Shown: positions 42,458 to 53,792, counted from the first letter of the stretch. The stretch: 64,000 bases of DNA from Gemmatimonadota bacterium (GCA_013002885.1 JABDLS010000086.1:1-64000), one strand, 5' to 3'. Made by a program: numbers and translations. Notes: a model not told the origin generated them from the letters alone.

Positions 42458-44256
42458 TCGTCGCTCAGGTCGAGGACGGCGAGGAACGCCTCCTGCGGGA
42501 TCTCCACGGTCCCCACCTGCTTCATTCGCCGTTTTCCTTCCCGTTGCTTCTCGAGCAGCTTGCGCTTGCGGCTGATGTCACCGCCGTAGCACTTGGCGGT
42601 CACGTTCTTTCTCAGTGCCTTCACGTTGGTTCTGGCGACGACGTTGTTGCCGATGGCCGCCTGGAGGGCGACGGCGAATTGCTGCCTCGGAATGAGGTCC
42701 TTGAGCTTGCGTACCAGGTCCCTCCCATACTCGTAGGCCTTGCTCTCGTGGATGATGACACTGAAGGCGTCCACCGGGTCCCCATTCACCATGATGTCGA
42801 GCTTCACCAGATCATCGGCACGATAGCTGTCGAACTCGTAGTCGAGCGCCGCATAGCCGCGAGTTCCGCTCTTGAGCCGATCGTAGAAGTCAAGGACGAT
42901 CTCCGAGAGGGGGAGCTCGAAATCCAGCTCCACTCGCTGGGTGTCCAGGTATTTCATTCCGTGGAAGACGCCACGCCGGTCGTAGCAGAGCTTCTGGACA
43001 TTCCCGATGTACTCGGCCGGGCATAGGATGCGGGCGCGTACGATGGGCTCCGAGATGGTCTCGATACGGCCTCGCTCAGGTAGGGCCGTGGGGCTCTCAA
43101 CCTCCAGGGAGGTGCCGTCGGTGAGTTCCACGTGGTATTCCACGTTCGGCACCGTAGTGATCAGCTCGACATCGAACTCCCGCTCCAGCCGCTCCTGGAT
43201 GATCTCCATGTGCAGGAGGCCGAGGAACCCACAGCGGAACCCGAAGCCCAGCGCAGCAGACGTCTCCGGCTCGTACTGAAGAGCGGCGTCGTTCAGACTC
43301 AGTCGCTCCAGCGCGTCCCGAAGGTCCTCATAGTCGTCGGCGTCGGTGGGGTACAGGCCGGCGAAGACCATGGGCCGAGCCTCCTGGTATCCCGGCAGAA
43401 GCTCCGTCGCTCGGTTGTCCGCGTCGAGGATCGTATCGCCGACCTTGGTATCCGCAACCTCCTTGATGGCCGCCACGAGGTAGCCCACCTCGCCTGGGCC
43501 CAACTCCTTCTGCGGGATGCGGCCCAAGCGCATGCACCCTACCTCCGTCACCTCGTACTTCACGTTGGCGTTGCCGAACGTGATCTCCATACCCTCCCGG
43601 AGGACGCCGTCGACGACGCGGACGGAGGGCACGGCACCCAGGTACTTGTCGTAATACGAATCGAAAATGAGGGCGCGGAGGGGCGCTTCGCGGTCGCCTC
43701 CGGGGGCAGGCACCCGTTCGACCACAGCCTCCAGGATCGCCGGAATTCCCAACCCCTCCTTGGCGCTCGCCAGAAGAATGGAGTCGGGTTCGACGCCGAG
43801 GAGATCCGCCACCTCATCGCGCCGCCGCTCGGGCTCTGCTCCCGGCAGATCGATCTTGTTGATGACCGGGAGGATCTCGAGATCGGCCTCGAGGGCGAGG
43901 AACAGGTTGGACAAGGTCTGTGCCTGAACGCCCTGGGTCGCGTCCACCACGAGTATGGCTCCTTCACACGCCGCCAAAGACCGCGAGACCTCGTAGGTGA
44001 AGTCGACATGGCCCGGAGTGTCGATGAGGTTCAACTCATACTCGACACCGTCTCCCGCCTCATAAGACATCCGAACGGCGTGGAGCTTGATGGTGATGCC
44101 CCGCTCGCGCTCGAGCTCGTTGTCGTCCAGCACCTGGGCACGCATCTGCCGTTGATCGAGGGTCTTGGTACCCTCGAGCAGTCGATCGGCGAGCGTCGAC
44201 TTCCCATGGTCGATATGCGCAACGATGCAGAAGTTGCGGATGCGGTCGGTCTGCAC
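42454..44256 (-). CDS. lepA: Elongation factor 4 (LepA)
   Basis: The 600-residue translational GTPase has G1 [25 protein letters not shown] and [10 protein letters not shown]. The LepA-specific C-terminus includes [28 protein letters not shown]. It remodels stalled or mistranslocated ribosomes. The start is GTG 44256. It is the first gene of a five-gene minus-strand unit with a ROK kinase, a PfkB kinase, a STAS-ATPase and a STAS-like protein, joined mostly by NTGA overlaps. Confidence 0.97.
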   Translation of the reverse strand: MQTDRIRNFCIVAHIDHGKSTLADRLLEGTKTLDQRQMRAQVLDDNELERERGITIKLHAVRMSYEAGDGVEYELNLIDTPGHVDFTYEVSRSLAACEGAILVVDATQGVQAQTLSNLFLALEADLEILPVINKIDLPGAEPERRRDEVADLLGVEPDSILLASAKEGLGIPAILEAVVERVPAPGGDREAPLRALIFDSYYDKYLGAVPSVRVVDGVLREGMEITFGNANVKYEVTEVGCMRLGRIPQKELGPGEVGYLVAAIKEVADTKVGDTILDADNRATELLPGYQEARPMVFAGLYPTDADDYEDLRDALERLSLNDAALQYEPETSAALGFGFRCGFLGLLHMEIIQERLEREFDVELITTVPNVEYHVELTDGTSLEVESPTALPERGRIETISEPIVRARILCPAEYIGNVQKLCYDRRGVFHGMKYLDTQRVELDFELPLSEIVLDFYDRLKSGTRGYAALDYEFDSYRADDLVKLDIMVNGDPVDAFSVIIHESKAYEYGRDLVRKLKDLIPRQQFAVALQAAIGNNVVARTNVKALRKNVTAKCYGGDISRKRKLLEKQREGKRRMKQVGTVEIPQEAFLAVLDLSDE

Positions 44257-44365
44257 GGCAGGCTCGGTCCAGTGAACACACGAGGCTGCGGGGGCAGCCT
44301 ACAAGATGGCGGGAGCCAAAGTTAACCGAGCCTCCGGGCACCTCGTAGGGGGGCTGCCTCGAGGA

Positions 44366-45802
44366 TCAACCTCCCGGACGGCGTTTCGGTCTCGCCGATG
44401 TCGGCTGGCGGGAACCACGCGACCCTGACCGAGCTGCCGGCGGGGGACGGCGCGCCGGCGCCGGCCGAGCGCCGGAGCGGGGAGGGCGGACGGGAGCATT
44501 CCTTGCGCCAGACCGAGGCGGACGGGTCGGCGAGACGCGACCGCTGCTGCCATGAGGACGGGCTGGCCGCGCATTCCCGCCCGACCTCGGAGTACGAGTC
44601 GGAGTCGCACGAGGCACACCCCGGGGCGGACGCGTCGGCGTTGCTCGCCCGGAAGTGGAAGGGGTGCGGCCGGGTCGCGTCCGACCCATGGCACCGGAAG
44701 GACGGCGCTGGAGCGTCGGTCGTGCCCGCGACGTGGACCCGGACGCAGGCGTGCCGCGAACCGTGGGAGGAATACCTCGACGTGCCGACGGCAACGGCGG
44801 CTGCCTGAGGGAGGATCCCGTTCCCCTGCGGACGGATCCCGCCCTACTCCCGGCGGCGGACGGACGGGAGGCCGCGGTGGGCGAAGTCCTTCGGGGCACG
44901 ACCGACCTCGCCCCGCGAGGGGCCTCCTTGTAGACGGCGGTTCGGCGCGGCGGTGCGGGTCGGCTCCGGACAATGGGTCGGGGCCCCGACCCCACGAGGC
45001 GAGCGGTGACGCTGTAGCGAGGCCGGGGTCCTATGGGCCGGGCGAACACCACCCGCGTCCCGAGATAGCGGAAGCCCGGATAGAAGTACGGATCATCCCA
45101 GATGACGACCTGAAAGGAGCTGCATGCTCTGGCATACGGGTCCCAGTTGGAGTATGGCCGGTAGTCGTGGCAGTCGTAGCAGAGGAAACGGGGATAGTCG
45201 TGCGCCTCATCGACGTTGTACTCCAGGAAGTCGAGAGCGTATCCCGCCGTTTCCCAATCGGGAAGGACCGCAGCGACATAGTCGTCGATAGCGACGTACG
45301 GGTCCTGATACACTCGGTCGCCCACTCCGCGGAGGTCCCAGCCCCCGTCTTCGTTCCAGCCGAAGAGAGAGAAGTCGAGAGGCTGGTAGGACGCCAGCAT
45401 GAAGAAGTACCCCACCCCGGGATCTTCCCGGACCCGCCACCGAGCGCCCTCGGAGAAGACAAGCCGATAGTCGCGCCCTCCGACGACGAAGGGGTCGGCG
45501 TCGGGGTGCTGGGGATAGACCAGGGAGATGCGGCCATCGGTGTCGATGCGGAAGATGGCGCCGTACGCATCGTGTGAGGTGCGATAGTAGACACGCACTT
45601 CGTCACCCCTCTCCACCACGGCATCCGAACCCCGATCAAGCCATACGCGGGCTTCGAGCGAGTCCTCCACCACGAGCCGACCCTGATCGGACGCGTCGGC
45701 GCCGTAAGGATCATCGACGTAGGAATCCTGTGTCGCGCCTGGGTTCGGGGAGAACCCCAGGGCCGCGAGGATGAGCAAGGCTCTTCGGTTCGTGGTGCTC
45801 AT
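44366..45802 (-). CDS. Exported DUF4384-like protein with long basic Arg/Pro/Ser tail
   Basis: The 478-residue protein has a signal peptide (RRALLILAALGFSPNPGATQ) and a DUF4384-like domain (about residues 40-120: VWLDRGSDAVVERGDEVRVYYRTSHDAYGAIFRIDTDGRI and LVYPQHPDADPFV). A Tyr/Asp-rich domain with a Cys pair (CYDCHDY) spans to about 250. The last ~210 residues are low complexity, rich in Arg, Pro, Ser, Gly and Thr with imperfect PTRPPRSGA-type repeats and almost no acidic residues. The tail may bind cell-wall or nucleic-acid polyanions. The role is unknown. Confidence 0.75.
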   Translation of the reverse strand: MSTTNRRALLILAALGFSPNPGATQDSYVDDPYGADASDQGRLVVEDSLEARVWLDRGSDAVVERGDEVRVYYRTSHDAYGAIFRIDTDGRISLVYPQHPDADPFVVGGRDYRLVFSEGARWRVREDPGVGYFFMLASYQPLDFSLFGWNEDGGWDLRGVGDRVYQDPYVAIDDYVAAVLPDWETAGYALDFLEYNVDEAHDYPRFLCYDCHDYRPYSNWDPYARACSSFQVVIWDDPYFYPGFRYLGTRVVFARPIGPRPRYSVTARLVGSGPRPIVRSRPAPPRRTAVYKEAPRGARSVVPRRTSPTAASRPSAAGSRAGSVRRGTGSSLRQPPLPSARRGIPPTVRGTPASGSTSRARPTLQRRPSGAMGRTRPGRTPSTSGRATPTRPPRGVPRATPTRTPRSGGNARPARPHGSSGRVSPTRPPRSGARNAPVRPPRSGARPAPARRPPPAARSGSRGSRQPTSARPKRRPGG

Positions 45803-45966
45803 TGATGGCCTTCATTGCGGTGGTCACCATCGATCTAGAGAGGCAACTGCCATGCCAGCGAGGAAAAGCCCGAACCACGGGCCTTCGCTTCGAGAGCGTC
45901 ATCGTGTGAGGACACGCTGGTGCCCGCCAACCAGTACACCTTGCCCGCTTGCGTGGGAGGGCTACG

Positions 45967-45983
45967 GCCCCCGTTGAGGGGGC
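45967..45983 (+). promoter_or_regulatory. Hairpin in the leader of the DUF58 operon
   Basis: GCCCCC-gttga-GGGGGC is a tight 6-bp GC stem with a five-base loop, 47 bases before ATG 46031 in the 228-base divergent gap. It lacks a T-run. It could be an attenuator, an RNA-stabilising stem or an operator. Confidence 0.35.
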
Positions 45984-46030
45984 GTCCGACCTCCGGTAGC
46001 TTCTTCATCTGCCCCGAACCAGCCACACCG

Positions 46031-46960
46031 ATGAGCGACTCCCGAACAGTTAGCCGAGGAGGTCGGCGCGCCGACCTCCTCGACCCAGCCGCGCTGTCTC
46101 AGCTCGGGGGAATGGAGTTCGTCGCTCGCGAGGTGGTGGAGGGCTTTCTCATGGGCCTACATCGGTCTCCCCATCGAGGCTTCTCCGCCGAGTACGCCGA
46201 GTTGCGCGCGTATCAGGCCGGCGACGACCTGCGCTACATCGACTGGCGGATGTTCGGCCGGTCCGATCGCTACTACGTGAAACAGTTCGAGGAAGAGACC
46301 AACCTCCGCGCCTACCTCTGTATCGACGTGAGTGAGTCCATGGGGTGGAGTTCCGACCCGGGTACCCAGCCCTCCAAGCTCTGGTACGCCAAGCATCTGG
46401 CCGCCTCACTCGGGCTCATCCTCATACGCCAGGGGGACTCGGTGGGCATGGCAGCGTTCCACGAACGCACCATCGACCGAGTGAGAGCCCGGGGCGGTCG
46501 CCGCCAGTGGCACGAGCTGGCTCGAAGACTCGAGTCATTGGAATCCGCCGGCGGGACGTCTGCGGAGGGAGCATTGAAGGACCTCGCAATCCGGCTACGT
46601 CGGCGAGGCCTCGTCGTCCTCGTCTCGGACCTACTCGTCGATCGCGACGAGACGCTGACCGCACTGAAATTCCTCCGCCACCACGGGCACGAGGTACTGG
46701 TTTTCCATGTCATCGACCCGGGCGAACGGGAGCTGCCTGCGGCGTCGGAGGCTCGCTTCTACGATCCCGAGACGGAAGACGAGTTGCTGGTGAGCGTCGC
46801 CGACATCCGGGCGGAATACAGAGAAGCGGTGGAGGACGCCCTCGAGGAGTGGCGGCGTGACCTCAAGCCGCATGGCATCGACTATCAGGTCGTCGACACG
46901 GACAGCCCTATGACCCTCGCCCTTCGGGCCTACCTGCGTAAGCGGGAACGGCTGGGCTGA
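46031..46960 (+). CDS. DUF58/vWA-domain protein
   Basis: The 309-residue protein has the DUF58 signature YQAGDDLRYIDWRMFGRSDRYYVKQFEEET and a von Willebrand A metal site in LCIDVSESMGWS (DxSxS). DUF58 proteins usually sit with a MoxR ATPase and Bat proteins in envelope-stress or metal-insertion systems. Here the next gene is a BatA-like protein, but no MoxR is in the window. I chose ATG 46031; the track's upstream start lies in the hairpin-bearing leader. Confidence 0.88.
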   Translation: MSDSRTVSRGGRRADLLDPAALSQLGGMEFVAREVVEGFLMGLHRSPHRGFSAEYAELRAYQAGDDLRYIDWRMFGRSDRYYVKQFEEETNLRAYLCIDVSESMGWSSDPGTQPSKLWYAKHLAASLGLILIRQGDSVGMAAFHERTIDRVRARGGRRQWHELARRLESLESAGGTSAEGALKDLAIRLRRRGLVVLVSDLLVDRDETLTALKFLRHHGHEVLVFHVIDPGERELPAASEARFYDPETEDELLVSVADIRAEYREAVEDALEEWRRDLKPHGIDYQVVDTDSPMTLALRAYLRKRERLG

Positions 46961-46978
46961 GGAGGCCGAGGACCGAAC

Positions 46979-48970
46979 ATGGGTGCACTCAGTCCCCTCT
47001 TCCTCCTGGCGGGCGCCGCTGTGGCGGTACCCCTCTACCTTCACCTCTTCCACCGTCACAAGACCCGCCGCCTGAGCTTTCCGGCGCTCCGGTACCTGGA
47101 GAGGACCGAGCGGGAGCACGCCCGCCAGATCCGCATGCGCCAGATCCTCCTCCTTCTGATGCGGATGACCGTCCTTCTCCTGGTGGTTGGCGCAGGCGCT
47201 CGGCTGTTCTTCGCCGGACGCGGAGCGTCCCATCCACCCACCGCCACGGTCATCATCATCGACAATTCGCTGAGCAGTGGCCTGGTGGACGGGGAGCGGA
47301 GGGTCCTGGACGGCCTCAAGGAGCTGGCTCACGCGACCCTCGACGAAGCCACCGACGACGATCGATTCTGGGTAATCCGCGCAGGGGAGCCTTGGCTGCC
47401 CGCCCTCCCCGGAAACGCCGTGGACGGAAGGACCGCCGTGGACGAGACCGACGTCTCCGAGGCTGCGGGTGACCTCACGGCCGCCCTCCAGCGCGGTCGC
47501 CGCCTCCTCGAGGTCGCGGAGCTTCCGGTTCGCGAAATCCACCTGCTCTCGGATCTTCAGGCATCAGCGTTCGCGCAGTCCGGCGAGGCGCCCGCCGGGG
47601 ACATTCCCGTCGTCGTTTGGAGTGGCACCAGAAGAGCCGCCGGGAACCGAGCCCTGGTCGGTGTGACCGTGGGAGGCGGACTACCACCTCTCGAGGGTCA
47701 GCGGACCCAGGTCACCGTCGAGTCGATGGAGGCCTTGGGGACCGGCGACAGTGCCCACGTTCCGGTGCGATTGGTGGTCAACGAACGTATCCGGGGTGCG
47801 ACGACCCTTCCCCCTGGAGCCCAGGCAACCATCTCGGTGCCCCCAGCGGGAAGCGGATGGATCCTGGGCTACGCTGACGCGGACCCCGACGACCTGAGGT
47901 CCGACGACCGCCGCTTCTTCGCTTTCCGGTCGCGACCCCCGCCTCGGGTCTCGGTCCAGGGTACGGCGGGCCTCTTCGTGGACGAGGCGGTGTCGGTTCT
48001 GTCCGAGGCCGGCCGGGTCCGCATGACCGCACCGGACGCCGCGGACCTGCTGGTGTCGGGGAACGGCGCGGGCCTGGATCAGCGTCCGCCCCAGGGCGCC
48101 GTCGTCATCCTCCCTCCGGCCGACGAGACACTCCTCCCGGCTCTGAATCGGCGACTGGCCGACGCCGGCATCCCATGGGCCTTCCAGCCGGCCCCTCGCG
48201 TGGGTCAATCGTCCCTGGTGGGCGACGCCCTGCCTCCGGTGCTCGAAGGTGTGACCGTCAGGCACGCTTTCGACATGGTGCCTGTCGGTGATCCCGCCGC
48301 CCCTCCTCGCACCCTCGCCGAGGCCGACGGACGGCCCTGGGCCGTGGAAAGCCGTGGACCATCGGGTCGTCGGTACCTTCTTCTGGCCTCGCCTCTTGAT
48401 CGCGATGCCACGTCACTGCCCGTCTCGACTTCCATGCTCCGCTTCGTGGACTGGCTCGCGAGCGAATGGTCCGGGACTGGCCTGGCACTGGCCGAACGTG
48501 TGGTGGGCGATCACCTGCCGGCTCCCGACGGGGCGACAACAGTGCGGTTTCCTTCGGGGTCCCAGATCGAAATCGACGGCACGCGCACCGTCCGCGGAAC
48601 CGGCGAGGCGGGTTTCTACCGCTTCCTGGTCGGTGACTCCACGCTCTCGGTGGTGGCGCTGAATCCCCCCCGTTCCGAGTCCCGACTCGAACCTCTCTCA
48701 GAAGATCGGATCTCTTCGGCCATCGGTCCGGAGGTCTCCGTCGTGGAGAGAGAAGCAGAATGGCGGGGTGAGGTCTTTCGGGAGCGCCAGGGGCCGGAGC
48801 TATGGAATCGCCTGCTTCTTTCCGCGTTGCTGCTTCTTCTGATCGAGGCGTTCGCGGCGACGTCTGGAACAGGATCACCGCTGGGCATCCGCCGCGACTC
48901 GGAGTCGGCGCCCGGTGCTCGCCCGGCTCCCTCGGAGCTCGTCGGTAGCGCAACATCCGGTTCGAGTTGA
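46979..48970 (+). CDS. BatA-like membrane vWA protein
   Basis: The 663-residue protein has an N-terminal BatA-type region (ALSPLFLLAGAAVAVPLYLHLFHRHKTRRLSFPALRYL with two membrane helices). A vWA-like domain with VIIIDNSLSSG follows, then a long periplasmic region of mixed beta structure, and a C-terminal helix (LLLSALLLLLIEAFAAT). It matches the aerotolerance regulator N-terminal/glutamine-amidotransferase-like proteins found beside DUF58. Its stop overlaps the mfd start as TGATG. Confidence 0.85.
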   Translation: MGALSPLFLLAGAAVAVPLYLHLFHRHKTRRLSFPALRYLERTEREHARQIRMRQILLLLMRMTVLLLVVGAGARLFFAGRGASHPPTATVIIIDNSLSSGLVDGERRVLDGLKELAHATLDEATDDDRFWVIRAGEPWLPALPGNAVDGRTAVDETDVSEAAGDLTAALQRGRRLLEVAELPVREIHLLSDLQASAFAQSGEAPAGDIPVVVWSGTRRAAGNRALVGVTVGGGLPPLEGQRTQVTVESMEALGTGDSAHVPVRLVVNERIRGATTLPPGAQATISVPPAGSGWILGYADADPDDLRSDDRRFFAFRSRPPPRVSVQGTAGLFVDEAVSVLSEAGRVRMTAPDAADLLVSGNGAGLDQRPPQGAVVILPPADETLLPALNRRLADAGIPWAFQPAPRVGQSSLVGDALPPVLEGVTVRHAFDMVPVGDPAAPPRTLAEADGRPWAVESRGPSGRRYLLLASPLDRDATSLPVSTSMLRFVDWLASEWSGTGLALAERVVGDHLPAPDGATTVRFPSGSQIEIDGTRTVRGTGEAGFYRFLVGDSTLSVVALNPPRSESRLEPLSEDRISSAIGPEVSVVEREAEWRGEVFRERQGPELWNRLLLSALLLLLIEAFAATSGTGSPLGIRRDSESAPGARPAPSELVGSATSGSS

Positions 48971-51900
48971 TGACGGGTCACGTCGTCCTTCGGGCCGTCG
49001 CGTCGTCGCCTGCCGTCCAGGCACTCTCCGACATGCTCCCGGTCGCCGGCGAGGGGGCGAGTCTCGGCGGCGCGGTGGGGTCACTCGGTGCCGCGGCTGT
49101 GGCGGCACTACACCGGGCGAACCCCGAGCGGGTCTTCGTCGTCGTGGCCGAGTCGCCTCAGGAAGCCATCGCAGTCGAGGCCGACCTGGAGACGGTGCTG
49201 GAGAGTGACGAGGAGTCGCATCTCTATCCTCAGAAGGAGGCACTGCCGTACGAGGAGTCCGAGCCTCATCTGGAAATCGGCGGGCTCCGTGTCGAGGCCG
49301 TCGAATCGCTCTTCGCCGGGGGGACCAAGATCCTGGTAACGACGCCCAGAGCTCTCCAGGAGCGCGTCCCCATCCCCGTCCGACTCGCGGACCTGCGCAC
49401 CACGTTCCGTGTGGGAGACGAAACCCCTTTCGCCGACCTGCCCCGGCTCCTCGAGGACAAGGGATTCGAACGCGTCTCCCTGGTGGAGGAGGTCGGTCAG
49501 TTTGCCGTCCGTGGCGGAATCATCGACCTCTTCTCGGTTTCCGCCGGCGACCCGGTGCGCCTCGAGTTCTGGGGAGACGGCATCGTCTCTATCCGGACCT
49601 TCGACATCCTGGATCAACGATCCACTGGGCAGCTTCGGGAGACCCACGTCCTGCCCGTCGACTTCCGGCGGAGCGACGAGGGCGGCGACACCCAGGTCTC
49701 GCGCTCGCTACTGGAGCTGCTGCCCTCCGACGCCGTCCTGGTGCGGCTGGGCGCCTGGAGCCTTCTCGAGCATGGAGAACGCACGTGGAGGCGAGTCTCG
49801 ACCCTCTACGAGAGCCTGCTGGACTCCGGGGCCGCCCCCCGGCCACCGGACACCCTGTTCCTTCCGCCGGGTGATCTGGACGCCAGGATATCGGCCCTGC
49901 CACGTCTCGAGATCGTTGAAGCTGACGAGAAGCCAGCCCTGGAGTCCGCCACCCCGCCGTCCATCGACCGGGACATGGCGAAGCTCGATGCATACCTCCG
50001 TGAGGGTGCGGCTCGCGAAGTCGAAACGGTTCTCCTGTGCGACAACGAAGGCCAGCTCCAACGGCTCGAAGAGATCCTCGGCGGCGTCCACCGGCTTCCT
50101 CCCGGAACGCGCCTGGGCATCGGGTCGCTGGCAGGCGGCTTCGAGCTGGCGGACAGCCATCCCCCGCTCAGGATTCTCAACGACCACGAGATCTTTCGCC
50201 GCCCGCGACGCGTCCGACGGAGCCGCCGATTCCGGGGGTCGGTGGCCCTCGAAAGCCTCGCCCAGCTCACGCCGGGCGAATACGTGGTTCACATGGATCA
50301 CGGCATCGGTCGGTTCCAGGGTCTCGAACACATCGAGATCGGAGGGCAGGAGTTGGAGGTCCTGAAGATCGAGTATGCCGCGGGCGAGATCCTCAGGCTT
50401 CCCGTCTCGCGCCTCGACGTCATCGAGAGATGGGTGGGCGAATCCGACGACTCCAAGCCTCCCAACGTCCACCGTATCGGCGGAAAGCGGTGGAAGAACC
50501 TCCGGAAGAAGACCGAGCGCGTCATCGAGGAGATGACTACCGAGCTCCTCGAGTTGTACGCCCGACGGCAGGCGGCAAAGGGATACGGCTTCTCACCGGA
50601 CACCCGATGGCAGATGGAGATGGAGTCGTCCTTCCTCTACGACGACACCCCGGACCAGCGAAAGGCCACCGAGGACGTGAAGAGGGACATGGAGTCGGAC
50701 CGACCCATGGATCGCCTCGTCTGCGGTGATGTGGGATACGGTAAGACCGAAGTCGCAATTCGTGCCGCCTTCAAGGCTGTACAGGACGGCAAACAGGTGG
50801 CCGTCCTGGCGCCGACGACCATCCTGGCCGAGCAGCATCGGCACACCTTCGAGGAGCGCCTCGCCGACTACCCGGTGAATGTCGGCTCCCTGAGCCGGTT
50901 CCGAACGCCAAAGGAACAGAAGGAACTCCTGGCCGACGTCGCCCACGGCGGTACGGACATCGTCATCGGGACCCACAGACTCCTGTCAACGGACGTCGTT
51001 TTCAAAGACCTGGGTCTGCTCATCGTCGACGAGGAGCAGCGCTTCGGTGTGAAGCACAAGGAGCGTCTCAAGAAGCTGCGCACCACCATCGACGTCCTCA
51101 CGCTGAGCGCAACGCCCATTCCACGGACACTCTACCTATCGCTTTCCGGGGTCCGTGACCTGTCGCTCATCCGCACGCCGCCACGGGACCGGATGCCCAT
51201 CTTCACCAACGTCCTCCCGTGGAGTGATCAACTCCTGAGTGAAGCACTCCATCGTGAGCTCGACCGAGGCGGTCAGGCCTTCTTCCTCCACAACCGGATC
51301 GAGACCATCTACACCGTGGCCGAAGAGATTCATGGGCTGGTGCCGGAAGCCCGGATCGGCGTCGCCCACGGGCAGATGGCCGGCCGCGAGCTGGACGAGG
51401 TGATGACGGCGTTCGTCGACGGTGACGTGGACATCCTCGTGTGCTCGTCCATCATTGAAAACGGCTTGGACGTGCCCAACGCCAACACACTCATCGTCGA
51501 TCGGGCCGATCGTTTCGGCCTCTCGCAGCTCTACCAGATCCGCGGCCGCGTCGGTCGCTCGGACAGGAGGGCGTACTGCTACCTTCTGGTCCCGGACGAC
51601 GTGAACGAGGATGCCGAACGTCGCCTCCGAGTCCTCGAGCACTATACGGAGTTGGGATCGGGATACTCCGTGGCCCTGCGGGACCTGGAACTTCGCGGGG
51701 CCGGGAACCTCCTGGGCGCCGACCAGTCGGGCTTCGCCACCCAGATCGGTCTCGACGCGTATATGCGTCTTCTCAAGAAGACCGTGGAGCGACTGGAGAA
51801 GGGCGAAGAGGCCATCGACTGGCCGGATCCCGACGTGTCGATGCACGGCCCGTCGTATCTACCGGACGACTACGTCGCCGACTCCAGCCAGAAGCTGCAC

Positions 51901-52278
51901 CTCTATCGACGCCTGTCCAAAGCCCGAAGCCGTACGGAGGTGGAGTCGCTGAAAGACGAGTTGGAGGATCGGTTCGGGACGTTGCCCATCGAGGCCGAGC
52001 GACTCCTCGACGCGGCGGCAATCCGCATCCTCGGCCGCAGTCTCGGACTGGAGCGGGCCATCGTTCGAGAGGACTCGGCGCGTCTTACGTTTCGCGAAGG
52101 AGTGGTACCGCAGATGTCGCGGTTGGAGGGTCCCCTCAGGCAACGGCAGGCGGCCATGGACGTACTTCGAGTGCATCCCCTCTCGGTGAAGCTGGTGGCC
52201 GAGGGGCTCGAGCCGGTTCTAGAGACCACGCTCGTCGCGCTCACCGCGCTCGTCTCGGCCAGGGGAGCGGCAGCGTGA
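48970..52278 (+). CDS. mfd: Transcription-repair coupling factor
   Basis: The 1102-residue protein has the UvrB-like N-terminal module ([28 protein letters not shown]), the RNA-polymerase-interacting domain ([19 protein letters not shown]), Walker [17 protein letters not shown], the DEEQ box [16 protein letters not shown], motif [19 protein letters not shown] and the TRCF C-terminal domain. It removes stalled RNA polymerase and recruits UvrA. ATG 48970 shares one base with the upstream stop; the track's TTG 48967 is a less likely start. Confidence 0.97.
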   Translation: MTGHVVLRAVASSPAVQALSDMLPVAGEGASLGGAVGSLGAAAVAALHRANPERVFVVVAESPQEAIAVEADLETVLESDEESHLYPQKEALPYEESEPHLEIGGLRVEAVESLFAGGTKILVTTPRALQERVPIPVRLADLRTTFRVGDETPFADLPRLLEDKGFERVSLVEEVGQFAVRGGIIDLFSVSAGDPVRLEFWGDGIVSIRTFDILDQRSTGQLRETHVLPVDFRRSDEGGDTQVSRSLLELLPSDAVLVRLGAWSLLEHGERTWRRVSTLYESLLDSGAAPRPPDTLFLPPGDLDARISALPRLEIVEADEKPALESATPPSIDRDMAKLDAYLREGAAREVETVLLCDNEGQLQRLEEILGGVHRLPPGTRLGIGSLAGGFELADSHPPLRILNDHEIFRRPRRVRRSRRFRGSVALESLAQLTPGEYVVHMDHGIGRFQGLEHIEIGGQELEVLKIEYAAGEILRLPVSRLDVIERWVGESDDSKPPNVHRIGGKRWKNLRKKTERVIEEMTTELLELYARRQAAKGYGFSPDTRWQMEMESSFLYDDTPDQRKATEDVKRDMESDRPMDRLVCGDVGYGKTEVAIRAAFKAVQDGKQVAVLAPTTILAEQHRHTFEERLADYPVNVGSLSRFRTPKEQKELLADVAHGGTDIVIGTHRLLSTDVVFKDLGLLIVDEEQRFGVKHKERLKKLRTTIDVLTLSATPIPRTLYLSLSGVRDLSLIRTPPRDRMPIFTNVLPWSDQLLSEALHRELDRGGQAFFLHNRIETIYTVAEEIHGLVPEARIGVAHGQMAGRELDEVMTAFVDGDVDILVCSSIIENGLDVPNANTLIVDRADRFGLSQLYQIRGRVGRSDRRAYCYLLVPDDVNEDAERRLRVLEHYTELGSGYSVALRDLELRGAGNLLGADQSGFATQIGLDAYMRLLKKTVERLEKGEEAIDWPDPDVSMHGPSYLPDDYVADSSQKLHLYRRLSKARSRTEVESLKDELEDRFGTLPIEAERLLDAAAIRILGRSLGLERAIVREDSARLTFREGVVPQMSRLEGPLRQRQAAMDVLRVHPLSVKLVAEGLEPVLETTLVALTALVSARGAAA

Positions 52279-52367
52279 AGTCGTCGAACTGTGGCGGCGG
52301 TCGCGAGTACACAGAAGCGGTGCGCCGTAGCGGTGGCCACCGACCACGAACCCCGCAGGAGAGTGTT

Positions 52368-53792
52368 GTGAAGATCAGCCGCTGGAAACCCGCCCTCGTG
52401 AGCGCCGGATTCGTGACGCTCGTTGCCGCATGCGGTGACCCCGCATCGGACGAGGGCACCGTCGCCAGAGTCGACGGCTATCGGCTCACCGTGGACGACG
52501 CGGTGGAGCTCCTGGTCGACGAAGAACGGCTGGCCGCCGACGTGGGTGTCGTGGAATCTCTGGCCGAGCTGTGGATCGACTACACGCTGCTCGCCGAGGC
52601 CGTCGCCGAGGACACGACCCTCGCAGAGATCGACGTCGAGCCCATGGTCATGCGTCAGCTCGGCCAGATGATGGTCTTCCAGCTCCGAGATTCGGTCATC
52701 CAGATCGACACCTTCGTCACCGACGACGAGCTGAGCACCATGTATGAGGCCGAGTCGCCCGAGGTGCAGCTACGGGCCAGCCACATCATGCTCGAGGTAC
52801 CCGTCGGCGCAGACCAGGCGGCCCGCGACAGCATCGTCGGAACACTTCGTGCTCTTCGCCAGCGCGTCATGGACGGCGCCGACTTCTCGGCACTGGCGCA
52901 GCAGTTCAGTCAGGATCCGGGGACGGCACGTATGGGCGGTGACCTGGGGTATTTCACCCGCGGAGACATGGTAGCCCCCTTCGAGGAGGCCGCCCTGGCT
53001 CTCCAGCCCGGCGAGGTGAGCGACGTGGTCCAGACCCCTATGGGGCTTCATATCATCCGCCTCGACGAGCGTCGGGTCCGGGGATTCGAGGAGGTGGCGC
53101 CAGGGTACCGCCGTGAGGTCCAAACGCGGATGGTGCAGGAGGCCGAATCCCTGTTCGTCGGTGGTCTCGTCGAGCGCGCCGACCCCCAGGTCACGGAGGG
53201 GGCTGCCGACATCGTGCGGGAGATGGCCGCGGCACCCGGCGCCGGCCTCACCGGTCGCGCGGCGAGACGCCCCTTGGTGGAGTGGCAAGGTGGGTCCATC
53301 TCCGTGGGCGAGTTCCAAGAGCTCCTGCGTCTGGAGAACGCCGTCCTACGCAATCAACTCGAGCAGGCAGAAGACGAAGTCATCGACGACTTCCTCCTGG
53401 GTCTGGTGCGTCGGGACCTGCTCATCGAAGAAGCTGAGTCGGCCGGGCTGCGGCCTGTCAGGGACAGCATCGACGCCCTCGTCGTCGACGCGCGCGTTCA
53501 GCTTCGGGCCGCCGCCAGGAACCTGGGGATCCTGGATCTGGACCAGGCGCCCGGCGAGGATATGGAGATCGCCATACAGCGAGCCGTGATGGAAGCGTTG
53601 GCGGGCAACCTCTCCGGGGCCACTCGAATCGTCCCCCTCGGCCTCGTCTCTTTTCAGCTCAGGGAGGGTCGATCGGCGGCTGTCCTGGAAGAAGGAGTCG
53701 GCGGAGTCATCGTCGAGGTCGCCCAGATTCGCGCCGCCCGCGCGCTCTCCCCGGCTGAGCAAGGTCTTTCTCCGGCGGACACCATCGGATGA
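52368..53792 (+). CDS. PpiC-type peptidyl-prolyl isomerase lipoprotein
   Basis: The protein is about 474 residues. A lipobox (FVTLVAACGD) marks it as a lipoprotein. A SurA_N-like helical part is followed by a parvulin domain (LRASHIMLEVPV, QFSQDPGTARMGGDLGYFTRGDMV, TPMGLHIIRLDERR) at about residues 125-235 and a C-terminal chaperone-like helical part. I chose GTG 52368 because AGGAG lies 6 bases upstream and the lipoprotein signal starts there; the track start overlaps mfd as GTGA and is a weaker alternative. It probably folds outer-membrane proteins together with the downstream SurA. Confidence 0.87.
   Translation: MKISRWKPALVSAGFVTLVAACGDPASDEGTVARVDGYRLTVDDAVELLVDEERLAADVGVVESLAELWIDYTLLAEAVAEDTTLAEIDVEPMVMRQLGQMMVFQLRDSVIQIDTFVTDDELSTMYEAESPEVQLRASHIMLEVPVGADQAARDSIVGTLRALRQRVMDGADFSALAQQFSQDPGTARMGGDLGYFTRGDMVAPFEEAALALQPGEVSDVVQTPMGLHIIRLDERRVRGFEEVAPGYRREVQTRMVQEAESLFVGGLVERADPQVTEGAADIVREMAAAPGAGLTGRAARRPLVEWQGGSISVGEFQELLRLENAVLRNQLEQAEDEVIDDFLLGLVRRDLLIEEAESAGLRPVRDSIDALVVDARVQLRAAARNLGILDLDQAPGEDMEIAIQRAVMEALAGNLSGATRIVPLGLVSFQLREGRSAAVLEEGVGGVIVEVAQIRAARALSPAEQGLSPADTIG

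Noticed and set aside
44366-45000. Plus-strand ORFs opposite the Arg/Pro tail of the DUF4384 protein
   Set aside because: Highly biased codon composition keeps several frames open; only the minus-strand frame connects to a signal peptide and a recognisable domain.
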